The notes under the pieces are model-generated. The model searched no databases. It had not been told where the DNA came from and saw only the letters and a program-made list of their open reading frames with translations. A program made the translations under genes and the position numbers. A stretch of DNA of 64,000 bases from contig NC_084727.1 of assembly GCF_033807575.1 (NCBI RefSeq), positions 1,178,001-1,242,000 of the forward strand. Reading direction: 5' to 3'. The DNA comes from Cydia pomonella. Its lineage: Eukaryota > Arthropoda > Insecta > Lepidoptera > Tortricidae. Positions 1 through 10,061 of the stretch are shown in pieces (the stretch's first letter is position 1; every line of letters starts with the position of its first letter).

Positions 1-590
1 TATTAAGTTTTAAATTTACCTCCGACGTTTCGAGGACGGCGTTGTCCCAGAGGTCTCGGAGAAGACTGGCTTTTCACATCAACATCTAACCGAGCGAGTT
101 TTTGAACTATCCGCACTTGGTCTTGTTTATCAAGTTTCTTGCCGGTCCCATATTGAGATACTCGCCTACAATTTAGTCATTTACTTAATATTGCATTGTC
201 ATGTACATAATAAGGTGTTACATTTCATATAGCCAGTTCATGACACCCTGTAAGGGCACACAATAGTACAGTTCTAGGGATTTAGGAGAGATTTAAATCT
301 TCTCGGGTCAGAGGTGTAGGGTTAGAGCCGGCGTAGCTTTATTTGAAGTTCATAAGCGCATTGTAATATGCCTACTTGGAAAAGAAACTATCCTTAACTT
401 GAACGTCGATATTCGTTTCCCCTTAAATATACTAGTGACTGGATCCCATGTCGATGTGATCCCCAAACCCTCGTCCCGATTGAAATCGCAATGTCTTTTG
501 ATGTCAATGGCTTCTCGCAATTTTCTGACATGATATATCTAAGGACGGGCCTTAAGGGCACTAAGAATAACGCTAGTTTAGTGGTCTCAC
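1..590. other. Intergenic, no gene seen
   Basis: AT-rich sequence with no convincing exon. The short open frames here start at non-ATG codons and show no family resemblance. I see no tRNA, array or terminal inverted repeat in this stretch. Confidence 0.5.
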
Positions 591-712
591 TCTCGAATTC
601 GAGCCAATCGTGCAGTCTAACGGAAATAGTTGCGACCAATCGCGTACGTGGTGCAAACTCATCAAGCAATCGCGTTGCGGCGTTAGACTGCACGATTGGC
701 TCGAATTCGTGT
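591..712. repeat. Hairpin MITE with perfect 29-bp arms
   Basis: The arms at 594-622 and 681-709 are perfect reverse complements (CGAATTCGAGCC at the outer end, GTCTAACG at the inner end). The pairing continues imperfectly a few bases further out. No coding capacity. This is the form of a small non-autonomous DNA element; the superfamily is not assignable. Confidence 0.75.
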
Positions 713-734
713 GCGTGACACCGCTGTACTGGGC

Positions 735-1060
735 GCATTCTTATTCAAAATTTATTCTGCAAGTAGGCCTCAAGGGCTCTTTTACAAGTCAATACAACAT
801 TTATAGTAACATCATATAGTGACATGAGAAATACATAACAACTTTATAAATACAACAGCCAATACCTGGGTAAACATTACATTATAATAATCTTAAAATA
901 AATAATTACTACAATACAATAGAGATGTATAGTCTCTATGGTTAAAAACGCATTAAATCTGGAGATGTAAAAGGTCCCCAATGTCAGAGTACTAATACTA
1001 ATAAAATTTGGAGGTGTAAAGTCTCTCCAAGTGTCAAAATAAAATTTATACTAAATAAAT
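735..1060 (-). repeat. Degenerate 3' end of a retroelement, family D
   Basis: Contains TTATTCTGCAAGTAGGCC and paired phrases of the type 'agagatgtat-agtctct'. The same vocabulary recurs at 19435-20440 and 49663-49990. It reads best on the minus strand as the 3' untranslated end of a LINE or SINE. Boundaries are approximate. Confidence 0.45.
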
Positions 1061-1184
1061 AAATCGCGTCTGGACTGTTAAACTAGCAGTCTCATATTGT
1101 CCGTAAGGCCCATCCTTAGATATATATATCAATGATTTAAGGGTTATGCAGCTCGATCCAGTGGTTTGATCCTGACTCCAGTTC

Positions 1185-1226
1185 AAATATACTTTATTCA
1201 TGTAGGCCTAGCAACAAGCACTCCAG
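1185..1226 (-). repeat. Tiny copy of the 1664-4578 LINE 3' end
   Basis: About 40 bases (TTCAAATATACTTTATTCAT, then GTAGGCCTAGCAACAAGCAC) match the extreme 3' end of the LINE at 1664-4578. It looks like a severely 5'-truncated insertion of the same family. Confidence 0.6.
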
Positions 1227-1543
1227 TAAATGCTCAGCCACACACACACAATACGCGATCAAGTGCTGTTTCTATAATTTAATAATTATGTATGGTGCTC
1301 AACATTTTCACACAGCTATATTAGTGTGAAGCCCTGCGCCCACTATCGGCATGGCACGGGAAGGGATTCTGCGGCATATTACCGAGGCATCCTCAGGCAT
1401 GCCTAAGTGCTAAGAGAATTTGAAATAGAGGTGGATTGTCAAAGAAAATTTTGTAGCCACAGTAAATTTACTGCTATCTTTCGACACATGATTAAAACTT
1501 TTGGAACGCCATTTGACTTTGATCCTTATTCTTTCACTGATAT

Positions 1544-1657
1544 GTCGACGACCAGTCTGGACTTGCGGGTAGTGACCCTGCCTATGAAGCCGATGGTCCT
1601 GGGTTCGAATCCCCATAAGGGCATTTGTTTGTGTGATGAACACAGATATTTGTTCCC
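1544..1657 (+). mobile_element. SINE family B, 5' half (split copy)
   Basis: The tRNA-like head has a degenerate A box and a B box (GGGTTCGAATCC), followed by the 'gggcattt-gtgtgatga' body. It is cut at GAGTCA by the LINE and resumes at 4585. Intact relatives are at 22687-22948 (+) and 55570-55822 (-). Confidence 0.75.
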
Positions 1658-1663
1658 GAGTCA

Positions 1664-4578
1664 ATTCAATTCAATTCAATTCAATTCAAATATACTTTAT
1701 TCATGTAGGCCTAGCAACAAGCACTTATGAATAGTAAGACAGTATTACATATAATTATCTTAATCTAATTATCAGAGCAATTTATTGATGTTGTAAATAT
1801 TATTCCATATATAATACTAATGAATATAATTCATAGATCAAATTTAATACTAAAACTTTCACAAAATACAGTCATACAAAAAAAAATGTATAAAAAATAC
1901 TTGTCTAGATTGTTTCTAGAATAAATTCTAAATGTCAAACAAATATAATAAAAACAACAAAGGAAATACATGCATTGGAATATCCATTTCATCATCATTA
2001 TTCAAATATAATAAATAATTAATCATTTCGAATCACAATTAATCCCACGTTGTTTTATCATTCATGTAGTCTTGTGTGGTATAATAAGCTTTAGAAATAA
2101 GTTTACGCTTTACATGATTCTTAAATTTATTAATTGGTAACTCAGTAATATGGTTTGGAAGTTTATTATAAAATCTCACACAATTACCCATGAATGATTT
2201 TTTAATTTTATGGAGCCGAGTGAAGGGCACGGCGAGCTTATGTTTATTTCTAGTATTAATATTATGAATGTCACAATTTTTCTTAAAATCGGCAATATTT
2301 TTATGCACATACAGAATATTCTCATAAATGTATTGACAGTGCACTGTCATGATGTCAATTTCCTTAAATTTATCTCTCAGTGAGTCTCTATGGTTCATTT
2401 TATATATTGCTCGAATAGCCCTCTTCTGCAGAACAAAAATGGTATTTATCTCTGAAGCACCACCCCACAGTAAAATACCATATGACATAATGCTATGGAA
2501 GTAACTAAAATATACTAATCGAGCTGTTTTGACATCAGTTAACTGACGGATTTTGCTTACTGCAAAAGCTGCAGAACTCAGTCTATTCGAAAGAGTAGCA
2601 ATATGGGGACCCCACTGGAGTTTAGAATCTAAAGTTATACCAAGAAAAACTGTACTATCAACTAGTTCCAATTCCTCATCCTTCACAATGACACTTGTTT
2701 GTACATGCCTTACATTACTAGTGACAAACTTAATACATTTAGTCTTATTCTCATTTAACAATAAATTATTAACATTGAACCAATTTACTACTTTAGAAAT
2801 AGCATCGTTTACATCATTGTAAGCTTGTTGCTGTCGTTTGACTTTGAAAATAAGTGAAGTGTCGTCTGCAAACAATACTATATCATGGTGGGTCTTTACA
2901 AGGAATGGCAAGTCATTTATGTAGATAAGGAACAGGAAAGGTCCCAATATTGACCCCTGTGGTACACCCATAGAGACCAATGACCCCGGTGATCGCTGTC
3001 CATTCACATCGACCCTTTGTATTCTACCATTTAAGTAGGACTTAAGTAAATCCAGTGCCGCTCCTCTAACTCCATAATAGTGTAGTTTCCTGATTAATGT
3101 TTCATGACAAACGCAGTCGAAGGCCTTAGACAAATCACAGAAGATACCTATAGCATCTCGTGACTCCTCCCAGGCATCGAAGATATGCTTAATTAGCTCA
3201 ACACCAGCATCAGTTGTCGAGCGACCCCGTGTAAAACCAAACTGCTTATTATGCATTAAATTATTGACGTTAAAATGTCGTACTAATTGAGAAAGAATTA
3301 ATTTTTCAAAAATCTTACTGAACGTTGGTAGCACAGATATCGGTCTAAAGTTAGTGGGGTCAGAGTTGCTACCCGATTTAAATAAAGGAGTTATTTTACT
3401 ATGTTTCATTAAATCAGGAAACTCGCCGCAATCAACACTGTTGTTAAATATAATTACTAAGTCAGGCGCTATAATTTCTACTAAGGATTTGACAGCATGG
3501 ACAGAGACTCCCCAGAGGTCATTCGTTTTTTTGACATTAACCGAATTAAACGCCTTTACTACATCGGAGGTACAAACACGTTCAAAATGAAAATCTCCGC
3601 AACACTCTGGAGCGTTATCTTTTAATAGAGTAACAGCAGATGAGGGTGATGAATTTAAATCCTTAGTTGTGAAAACTGGTACGTCAGTGAAAAAAATTTC
3701 AAATTCTGTAGCTACTTCTAAATTGGAATCTATAATTTTGTTATCAATATTTAGTTTAAAATCATTCACTCTGTGTTTCGAGCGACCAGTCTCCACATTG
3801 ATTACTTTCCAGGTTGCTTTAATAATGTTGGTACTATTTTTTATTCTTTGACTTAGATAATTTCGCTTAGCTATATGACAATCTATTTTAAACTTTTTCG
3901 AATATTGCTTGACATGTTCTTTAAATTCATCACTCGTGTTAAACCGCCGTTCCTCATACAAGGCATACAGTGCACGTCTTCGTTGATGTAAGTCCGCAGT
4001 AGCCCACTCACTAAAAACTGATGCACCACTAACTACGACCGATTTTGAAGTAAATATCGCATTATAATGATCCATAAAAGTGTGAAAGAATGAATTATAC
4101 ATACTATTTGGACCCATATCGGAAGACAAAAAGGGTAGCGCCTGAACTAAACTTTGCTTCATTCTTTCTACGCGGTCCGAGGTTACTGGTACAAAAGTTA
4201 TTTGTTTTCTCAAAGTATTTTTCCTTAATGTCTCAAATACCATTAATTGACCTAAGTGGTCTGATTCTAAATTACTGATAACTTTTTTAGTAATAGGAAC
4301 AATATCAGTGAAAATATTATCTATACAGGTTGCACTAGTAGCAGTCACTCTAGTAGGCTCCATAAACATGTGGTTGAGATTACCAGATTTGAATAGATTC
4401 AACAATCTACAAGACATTGTTGAATTTTCCAAAATATTTACATTAAAGTCGCCGCATATAAATAATTTCTTACTAGAAGATGATATTTTAAGTAGCACAG
4501 AATCCATTACACTTTCAAATATTTCAAAATTACTTAATGGCGGCCTATACACACAGACAACAATAAATTGCTCCAATT
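1664..4578 (-). mobile_element. 5'-truncated Jockey/CR1-type LINE
   Basis: A non-LTR retrotransposon in minus orientation. Its 3' end is a (TCAAT)n tail at 1664-1690, preceded by about 350 bases of 3'UTR. It is flanked by GAGTCA at 1658-1663 and 4579-4584, which I read as a target-site duplication inside the SINE. The 5' end is truncated within the endonuclease domain, as is usual after incomplete target-primed reverse transcription. The remaining frame is open over its full length, so the insertion is not very old. Confidence 0.8.
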
Positions 4579-4585
4579 GAGTCAT
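2039..4585 (-). CDS. LINE endonuclease (partial) and reverse transcriptase
   Basis: An 848-codon open frame. The start is the C-terminal half of an APE-type endonuclease (GDFN near residue 43, then the TCIDNIF and SDH region). A full reverse transcriptase follows: the QFGFTRGRSTTDA block, the LSKAFDCV block, the GVPQGSILGP block, and the catalytic FADDTSL near residue 571. The C-terminal part has the 'FLG..LDSKLQW' and 'SIMSYGILLWGG' blocks typical of Jockey/CR1 elements. The first ATG and next codon come from the flanking SINE rather than the element, so the native N-terminus is missing. The family normally also has a nucleic-acid-binding ORF1, absent here. It is probably immobile alone, although the RT motif is intact. 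Confidence 0.85.
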   Translation of the reverse strand: MTQLEQFIVVCVYRPPLSNFEIFESVMDSVLLKISSSSKKLFICGDFNVNILENSTMSCRLLNLFKSGNLNHMFMEPTRVTATSATCIDNIFTDIVPITKKVISNLESDHLGQLMVFETLRKNTLRKQITFVPVTSDRVERMKQSLVQALPFLSSDMGPNSMYNSFFHTFMDHYNAIFTSKSVVVSGASVFSEWATADLHQRRRALYALYEERRFNTSDEFKEHVKQYSKKFKIDCHIAKRNYLSQRIKNSTNIIKATWKVINVETGRSKHRVNDFKLNIDNKIIDSNLEVATEFEIFFTDVPVFTTKDLNSSPSSAVTLLKDNAPECCGDFHFERVCTSDVVKAFNSVNVKKTNDLWGVSVHAVKSLVEIIAPDLVIIFNNSVDCGEFPDLMKHSKITPLFKSGSNSDPTNFRPISVLPTFSKIFEKLILSQLVRHFNVNNLMHNKQFGFTRGRSTTDAGVELIKHIFDAWEESRDAIGIFCDLSKAFDCVCHETLIRKLHYYGVRGAALDLLKSYLNGRIQRVDVNGQRSPGSLVSMGVPQGSILGPFLFLIYINDLPFLVKTHHDIVLFADDTSLIFKVKRQQQAYNDVNDAISKVVNWFNVNNLLLNENKTKCIKFVTSNVRHVQTSVIVKDEELELVDSTVFLGITLDSKLQWGPHIATLSNRLSSAAFAVSKIRQLTDVKTARLVYFSYFHSIMSYGILLWGGASEINTIFVLQKRAIRAIYKMNHRDSLRDKFKEIDIMTVHCQYIYENILYVHKNIADFKKNCDIHNINTRNKHKLAVPFTRLHKIKKSFMGNCVRFYNKLPNHITELPINKFKNHVKRKLISKAYYTTQDYMNDKTTWD

Positions 4586-4716
4586 GGATGTTTTCTATGT
4601 ATTTAAGTGTTTGTTTATTATATATATCGTTGTCTGAGTACCCACAAGACAAGTTTTCTTGGCTTACCGTGGGATTTAGTCAAATTGTGTAAGAATGTCC
4701 TGTAATATTTATTTAT
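4585..4716 (+). mobile_element. SINE family B, 3' half (split copy)
   Basis: Continues the 1544-1657 copy: 'catggatgttttctatgtatt', the 'tatatatatcgttgtc' body, then the family 3' end (TTAGTCAAATTGTGTAAGAA) and a TTTATTTA tail. Confidence 0.75.
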
Positions 4717-5274
4717 TTAATATATGTTTTAAATTTGTTCAATATTAAAAAGTGGCTCCATCTAATAGATCATAGGCCAAAGGTATGGCGGCATCGTTTC
4801 GAGTGATGGCGCCACAACCTTTTGCCGATGCCCGGTAAGATGGCGCCACTTTTTGATATTTAACAAATTTAACACATATCAGTGACAGAATAAGTATCAA
4901 AGTCAAATGGCGTTCCAAAAGTTTTAATCATGTGTCGAAAGATAGCAGTAAATTTACTGTGGCTACAAAGTTTTCTTTGACAATATACCTCTATTACAAA
5001 TTCTCACTACTAGGTGTCTTACAAATGCCGCGACTTTCGTATCATTTCTGTAACCCTTAGTATGCCTGAGGGATGCCTCGGCATTCCCAAACATGCCTCA
5101 GCATGCCTGAGGTCGCCGCAGCAATTCTCAGAAGGATCCCTAGCCGATCCATGACGATAGTTGCCGCCTTACAGTAAAAAGTCTTGGCATAGAATTATAA
5201 TTACGTGTTTCTAGTTTCGTCAAATAAGCTGCGTGTAATTTGACGATAGTAAAGGGTTCATCATAAGTTTTTTA

Positions 5275-5697
5275 TACACCGTGTGCCAATTAAACCCGAC
5301 AGATTTAAAAGGTGTATTCTTGACCGCATTTAGAGACTAAAGTGTCATACAAAGTTTCCTGAAATCGATCTTGTTTTAGAGATAATGACAATTTTTGTGA
5401 AAATCTGATTCTTTTATAACTTAGTCAAAAACGCCTTTTTAGCTGTGACGCTGCCACTATGTGACTTGGTTTAGACATACCTACTGACAGGCATAGTTTT
5501 AAAGTAATCTCTCAATTTTCATCTGTAAAAAATAAACTTATTCGTTGTAGTGATTGCTTTTCACCAAAGTACAAAAATAAATAACGTGTCTTCTGCAGAA
5601 TACGCAAAATAAAAATCTTTTCGCCAAAAAATTTTTTGCTCCTTGACCTCAGGAATGCGTGGTTCAAATCTGTCGGGCTTAACTGTCCCACGGTGTA
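5275..5697. repeat. MITE with TACACCGTG termini
   Basis: The left end TACACCGTGTGCCAATTAAA and right end CCCACGGTGTA are inverted repeats; the arms also share CCCGACAGATTT and 'ggtgtattcttga' / 'aggaatgcgtgg'. Termini and subterminal motif resemble the MITEs at 39374-45840 and 61343-62138. No coding capacity. Confidence 0.7.
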
Positions 5698-5759
5698 GAT
5701 CAATTCTCGATGAATCTTATGATGAGATGTATTAACTCAAAACTTGGAGTGGGATGTAG

Positions 5760-6136
5760 TGATGTACAAGGTCGCAGCAGCGCCCTCAACCAAGCTCCGT
5801 CTTCCACAGAAATCCGACCAATCCACAGTCGAGGACGAACCGAAACAACCCACGCCTCCCCCCGACCAGTGGGCCGACATACTCGGCATCCCCGACAAGA
5901 AAGAAAAAGATGACAACAAGTCCACGAAATCCTCCAAATCCGCCCCCAGCTCCCCTGAAATCATCAGGTCCCCCAAACAACTCAGGTCCTCCAAAAAAGA
6001 ACTGCCTACCCCAGAAAAGTCACCCGTCAAACAGTCACCGAAGAAGAAAAAATCTGAACCCAAATCCCCGGAAACCAAGGCGAAGAAAACTCAAAAGACC
6101 GACAAGAGGAAAAGAAAGAAGAGTGAGAAGGAATAG
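5760..6136 (+). CDS. Lysine-rich 3'-terminal exon, unidentified protein
   Basis: An open frame ending in TAG at 6134-6136. It reads as a hydrophilic tail: AAAPSTKLRLPQKS, then a PPPDQWADILGIP stretch, then about 75 residues dominated by Lys, Ser and Pro, with KSP and SPxK repeats and a final KRKRKKSEKE that could act as a nuclear localisation signal. I chose 5760 because an AG precedes it and it is in frame with the ATG at 5762; the pyrimidine tract is weak, so the acceptor is uncertain. The frame is open back to 5726. The base composition (C- and A-rich, few stops) is unlike the flanking repeats, and a MITE ends just upstream, as expected in an intron. A 3'UTR with AATAAA near 6547 follows. 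I do not recognise the family and find no upstream exon in the window. Confidence 0.5.
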
Positions 6137-6320
6137 TGTTTGCTGTACGTTTTTTTTAAAACGCCCCATCAAAGAAATAGACTTCTTTTACAGTGAGCTC
6201 TGTGCAAATACATATAGAGACTATTTTGAATTAATTGGAACTATTTTATGTGAATTTTTAACGAAAACGGACGTTCTCAGTGACATTGATCGTAATAATG
6301 TTTTATGTAACTAACGCGGT

Positions 6321-6402
6321 CATCACGCCGCTCCAGAGCGAGCGAGATAGCGCTATGCGTATACAGGGATGTCTCGCTCGCACGCCGGAGCGGCGTGCTG
6401 AT
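6321..6402. repeat. GC-rich hairpin
   Basis: ATCACGCCGCTCC on the left pairs with GGAGCGGCGTGCTGAT on the right, and GCGAGCGAGA pairs with TCTCGCTCGC inside. It lies in the apparent 3'UTR of the lysine-rich exon. Probably a small MITE. Confidence 0.65.
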
Positions 6403-6409
6403 CTGCATC

Positions 6410-7317
6410 CAGTGGAGACAGTTTGTCCTGATGTAAGAAGAAATTAAGTTTATTACCTCCTCATCCTAAAGCCAGGAATACATTAAGGGCATACAGAAAT
6501 AGAAAAGTTTAGATTGCTCACTGCATAGTTATTTGACTGTATTTAAAATAAATTATTTCACACCATGCGCGAACACACACACACACACAGTCGAAACAGT
6601 TCAGGACAGTTCGAAAAAAGAAACAGATTATACAGTACAATCCCGTTAATCCGGCATTAAAGCTAACACATAGGAGCCGGATTAGTGGGACATTCAGATT
6701 ACTGTAAATTAGAGCAATTCTGCATGTATTTTGATATGTTTTTAAGTATGTCGTATAAGGGAGTTTTCTGAATAGCGCTACTTAAGTCGGCAGCGACGTC
6801 CGACGATGTCGGCGACACACCAGCGACATCGCACGACTTACGTCCATACCATAATGTTTTACACTAGCCAAAAAACAGGTTAAAACTATAAAAACCAATA
6901 CTATTTTAATATTTCTAAGCGCATTTGAAGCTTACCTTCTATTTTTAATTCATAATTTGGTAATTATTTTACAATAGACAAAGTTATAAATACAAGAAAA
7001 CATTCCCGCACCGAAAACCCCGACGTATGCTTACGACACACTGGCGACAGATGTCGCGCGCTGTTGCCAGACTGTAGTGCGAAGTCCGGCAACGTTGCGC
7101 CACTACACCCAACATCTCGGGATATTTGTCCGTTAGTGTATCCCTGGCTTTTAAAGATAATAAGCTTCTTGTGGAAAGTTCAAAATGTTGAATACACAGT
7201 GTGTATTTTTAATATAACCGCAAAATTTAAACTAGACGTAGGTTTTAGTGCTATAAAACGATTCTGAAAGATTTTTTAATTTAAAATGAAAATCGTCTGG
7301 TATCTACAGGCGTCGGA
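6410..7317. other. 3'UTR and intergenic, no gene seen
   Basis: Holds a likely poly(A) signal (AAAATAAATT near 6547) and a short (CA)n run near 6577. GC-rich segments at 6785-6845 and 7020-7110, both rich in 'gcgacat' and 'cgac', look like two arms of a degraded inverted repeat. No exon recognised. Confidence 0.4.
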
Positions 7318-7595
7318 GTATTATTAGCACGGTAAGACTAAAGTAAGCTATGGAGTCGTTGTTAACTTTAAAATTAAACTCATTTTCATACCCATCCTCA
7401 TTCATTCAATTCATGAAATAAATAATAACAAAAAAAAATACACCATCTTCATTGACGAATAACAAATGATATTATTTAGCTGATGAGCCCATGTCAGAGT
7501 GTCCTCTATTATACAGTTCAAAGTTTGTAAAGTCGTATCACATCACTAAGTAACATCAGTCTAACTTATTGTTTAAAAGCCACTACATTCTGTTT

Positions 7596-7799
7596 TTAAC
7601 CTTTTGACCGCCACCGTCGGCTATGACCGACATCTGAAAGACTTGCCAAGGACGCCAACGACGGCTACAGCCGACAGTTTCGCCAATACAATAGAGACTA
7701 ACGCGGGACTCCGTAAAGTTCAATTTCGCTTAAATAATCGTGATCGCCTTCTTCCGGCGCACGGCATGTTACTTCGCCGTCTGGCGTTCAAAAGGTTAA
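7596..7799. repeat. piggyBac-like MITE (TTAA target)
   Basis: Bounded by TTAA with inverted ends CCTTTTGACCGCC and GGCGTTCAAAAGG. TTAA duplications are characteristic of piggyBac transposition. Relatives with the same ends are at 13844-13970 and 57665-57867, and a single end is near 26285. Confidence 0.7.
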
Positions 7800-8100
7800 A
7801 AACATTGACCGAGGGAGCAGTCACAACACTATCCGGTAAACGGTTCCAAGCCGCCACGACACGGTTGGACAAAGAATGATATGCAGCTTTAATAGCATAT
7901 GCAGGTAACACAATAAATCCATGCAACAATCAAGATCCATAGAACACGTAGCTATAGGAATGAGTGTGAGTGACCATGTATAGTTCTATATCGCAAAAAT
8001 ATAGTATGTACTCTAGGTACTTAAATAAAACATTGAAGCGTTAAAACTGTAAAACAGGTAATATTGATTATATTTTTATAATGTAAAATTTAATATTAAG

Positions 8101-8405
8101 CGGTGGTAGCCGAGTGGATATGACGTCCGACTTTCAATCCGGAGGTCGTGGGTTCAAATCCTGGCTCGTACCAGTGAGTTTTTCGGAACTTATGTACGAA
8201 ATGTCATTTGATATTTACCACTAGCTTTTCGGTGAAGGAAAACATCGTGAGGAAATCTGCATACATCTGCGAAGAAATTCAAAGGGTGAAGTCCCCAATC
8301 CGCATTGGGCTAGCGTGGGGACTATAGCCCGAGCCCTCTTGTACATGAGAGGAGGCCTGTGCCCAGCAGTGGGACGTAAGTATATAGGCTGAATTATTAT
8401 TATTA
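8101..8405 (+). mobile_element. SINE family A, full length
   Basis: The tRNA-like head has an A box (TAGCCGAGTGG) and a B box (GGTTCAAATCC). The body is 'gagtttttcggaacttatgtacg' through 'gggctagcgtggggact', ending in an (ATT)n tail. AAAATTTAATAT occurs on both sides and looks like the target-site duplication. Confidence 0.8.
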
Positions 8406-8489
8406 TATAAAATTTAATATCAGATCAGTTCTTTTCTTGTGTCGGCTTCGTCACGATTATAAGAACGAACGTAAAAAGAGCGTACCTGG

Positions 8490-8672
8490 GTCGTAGCAGG
8501 AGGACGCCCTATCGGGCGCCCTAGGTATCGCTGGAGCGACATGGTGGAGGCGGATCTGCGCGAGCTTCGAGTCGACAATTGGCGAGAGGTCGCACAGGAC
8601 CGAGAAAAGTGGCGCTGTCTTGTGTCGGAGGGCAAGTCTCATTTTGGGTCGCTGAGCCAACGGAGTAAGTAG
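8490..8672 (+). pseudogene. RTE-type LINE, C-terminal tail
   Basis: Reads GRPIGRPRYRWSDMVEADL, then a region ending in NWREVAQDREKWR, to a TAG. The 'W..VAQDR..W' block is the C-terminal signature of RTE-like reverse transcriptases. Everything upstream is missing. Closely related copies are at 29621-29815 (-) and 57380-57595 (+). Confidence 0.75.
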
Positions 8673-8854
8673 TAAGTAAAATTTAATGTGTTACATATAA
8701 GTACTCGGAATATTTTAAAACGATCTGGACGTATTTAAGCAATGAGGATGAGTATGAGTATGACTTTAATTTTATAGTTAACAACGACTCCATAGCTCAG
8801 TTTAGTCTTACCGTGCTAAAAATACTTTAAAGCCTGGTGACTTATCTGTAAAAA

Positions 8855-9225
8855 CCTATAAAAGGATTCATAGCTGAATGTGCAAGTCGCAAAATGTGCA
8901 CTAATGCAAATCGCAGAAGGTGTAGATCGTAAAAAGAGCAGGTCGCAAAATGTGCAAATCGTAAAACGAGTAGGTCGCAAAATGTGACTGCTCATGCTCT
9001 GCTCGGGTATTGAACACCTGTGACCCGCCCGGATGAAGAGAATTCAAGAAGACAAGATCTGCACATATTGCGACCTGCACATTTTACGAATTGCACATTA
9101 TGAGAGCTGCACATTTTGCTGTCTGCTCATTGTGAGATCTGCACATTTTGCGATTTGCTCATTTTACCTAACCTGCACATTTTGCGACTTGCACATTCAG
9201 CTATGCATCCCTATAAAAGTGTGTT
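8855..9225. repeat. Foldback built of about 19-bp units
   Basis: Left arm (8855-8990): imperfect tandem units of the type 'gtcgcaaaatgtgca'. Right arm (9055-9225): about eight units of the complementary type 'ctgcacattttgcga'. The outer ends also pair (CATAGCTGAATGTGC with GCACATTCAGCTATG), followed by 'cctataaaa' on both sides. The non-repeat core is about 60 bases. An open frame across the right arm is a by-product of the repeat. Confidence 0.75.
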
Positions 9226-9425
9226 CATTCCAACGCTCGGAAACGGTTTATAGAATACCTTTTTTTTCTCTGAACAGAAAAACGCGAACGTTTTAAGAAC
9301 TTTATTTTAACCTAAAAAAACCGGTTTATTCGACGAGCGTTGAAAGAGCGGCCTGGTGGTGTGCCACGTTAGACATTGACATAGGAAGAAACCGGTTTTT
9401 ATTGCTCTAAACCGGTTAATTTAAA
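9225..9425 (+). repeat. Dispersed AACCGGTT repeat, copy 1
   Basis: Shares with 11285-11640 the phrases 'aacgcgaacgttttaagaac', 'ataaaccggtttattcga' and GGCCTGGTGGTGTGCCACGT in the same order. Carries AACCGGTT at 9319, 9390 and 9410. No terminal inverted repeat or tail seen. Confidence 0.6.
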
Positions 9426-10060
9426 AAGAGCTTTCTCTTAAAAACCCTTTAGTTATGCGGTCGTATCAAAAATACTCGCTGAAATGGTTCGGATAAACTT
9501 GCTTTCGTCTTGTGGACTATCCCGTTTGAATGTGAACTAATGTGACTGATTTTTGCAAAACAATGAATATTACTTATATTATAATGAATTACTTTGTACA
9601 ATACACTAAAATTGTATTTTATACAACCATTTTCATTTGTGCTCGTTTCATATTGTTCTAGATATCATTGTAAATATCATCAAAATAATTTTAAAATTAA
9701 TAAATGATTATGAATAATGACTGAGCTTAAGTTTTATATGCATTTTAAACATGTTTGGGAAAGTACCTGATAAATTGAAAATTAATACCTTCCTGTAAAA
9801 ATACTTAGTGCTTACAAAAATGTCTATATTTGTAATGATTGTAAATAAAAATCTGCCCGATTTAATTGTAATTCAGTGGAAAAAGTGACTAAGTGGAATG
9901 TTGACTACACTTTGTACTGTGATCTTAGCTATTATATTAGTAAGGATGCAGCGCAAGTACGTCACGGGTATTTGTGGATGCCTTCATAATAACGCAAGTA
10001 GCCAATGTACAGGGCAAATAAGATACATTTTGTTTTTAAATATTAACTATATTAAGTGCC
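9426..10060. other. AT-rich intergenic, no gene seen
   Basis: No exon, repeat terminus or RNA gene recognised. Confidence 0.4.
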
Positions 10061-10061
10061 C

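Larger units (their letters stand above)
1330..5155. mobile_element. Foldback DNA element, split by nested insertions
   Basis: The left arm (about 1330-1543) and right arm (about 4880-5155) are reverse complements over roughly 200 bases. Shared stretches include TTACTGCTATCTTTCGACAC and GGAACGCCATTTGACTTTGA on the left and their complements on the right, plus an outer zone rich in GCATGCC. Between the arms is a SINE that itself holds a LINE. The remaining inner part (4745-4880) is a second dyad around AAAAGTGGC and GCCACTTTTT. A related inner segment, without the long arms, lies at 24900-25310. Confidence 0.7.
7318..8825. mobile_element. 1.5-kb MITE with about 80-bp inverted termini
   Basis: The arms are about 7318-7400 and 8740-8825. 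Both read TAGCACGGTAAGACTAAA, then 'gagctatggagtcgttgttaac', in opposite orientations. Inside are a piggyBac-like MITE, a SINE and an RTE tail. No transposase is present. Confidence 0.75.

Noticed and set aside
8101..8175. tRNA gene
   Set aside because: Has A and B boxes but is followed by a SINE body, (ATT)n tail and target duplication. The same applies to the heads at 22687, 32703, 55740, 58633 and the minus-strand heads of family C.
8880..9210. CRISPR-like array of short repeats
   Set aside because: Eukaryotic context, units are contiguous without unique spacers, and the two halves are inverted copies of each other.
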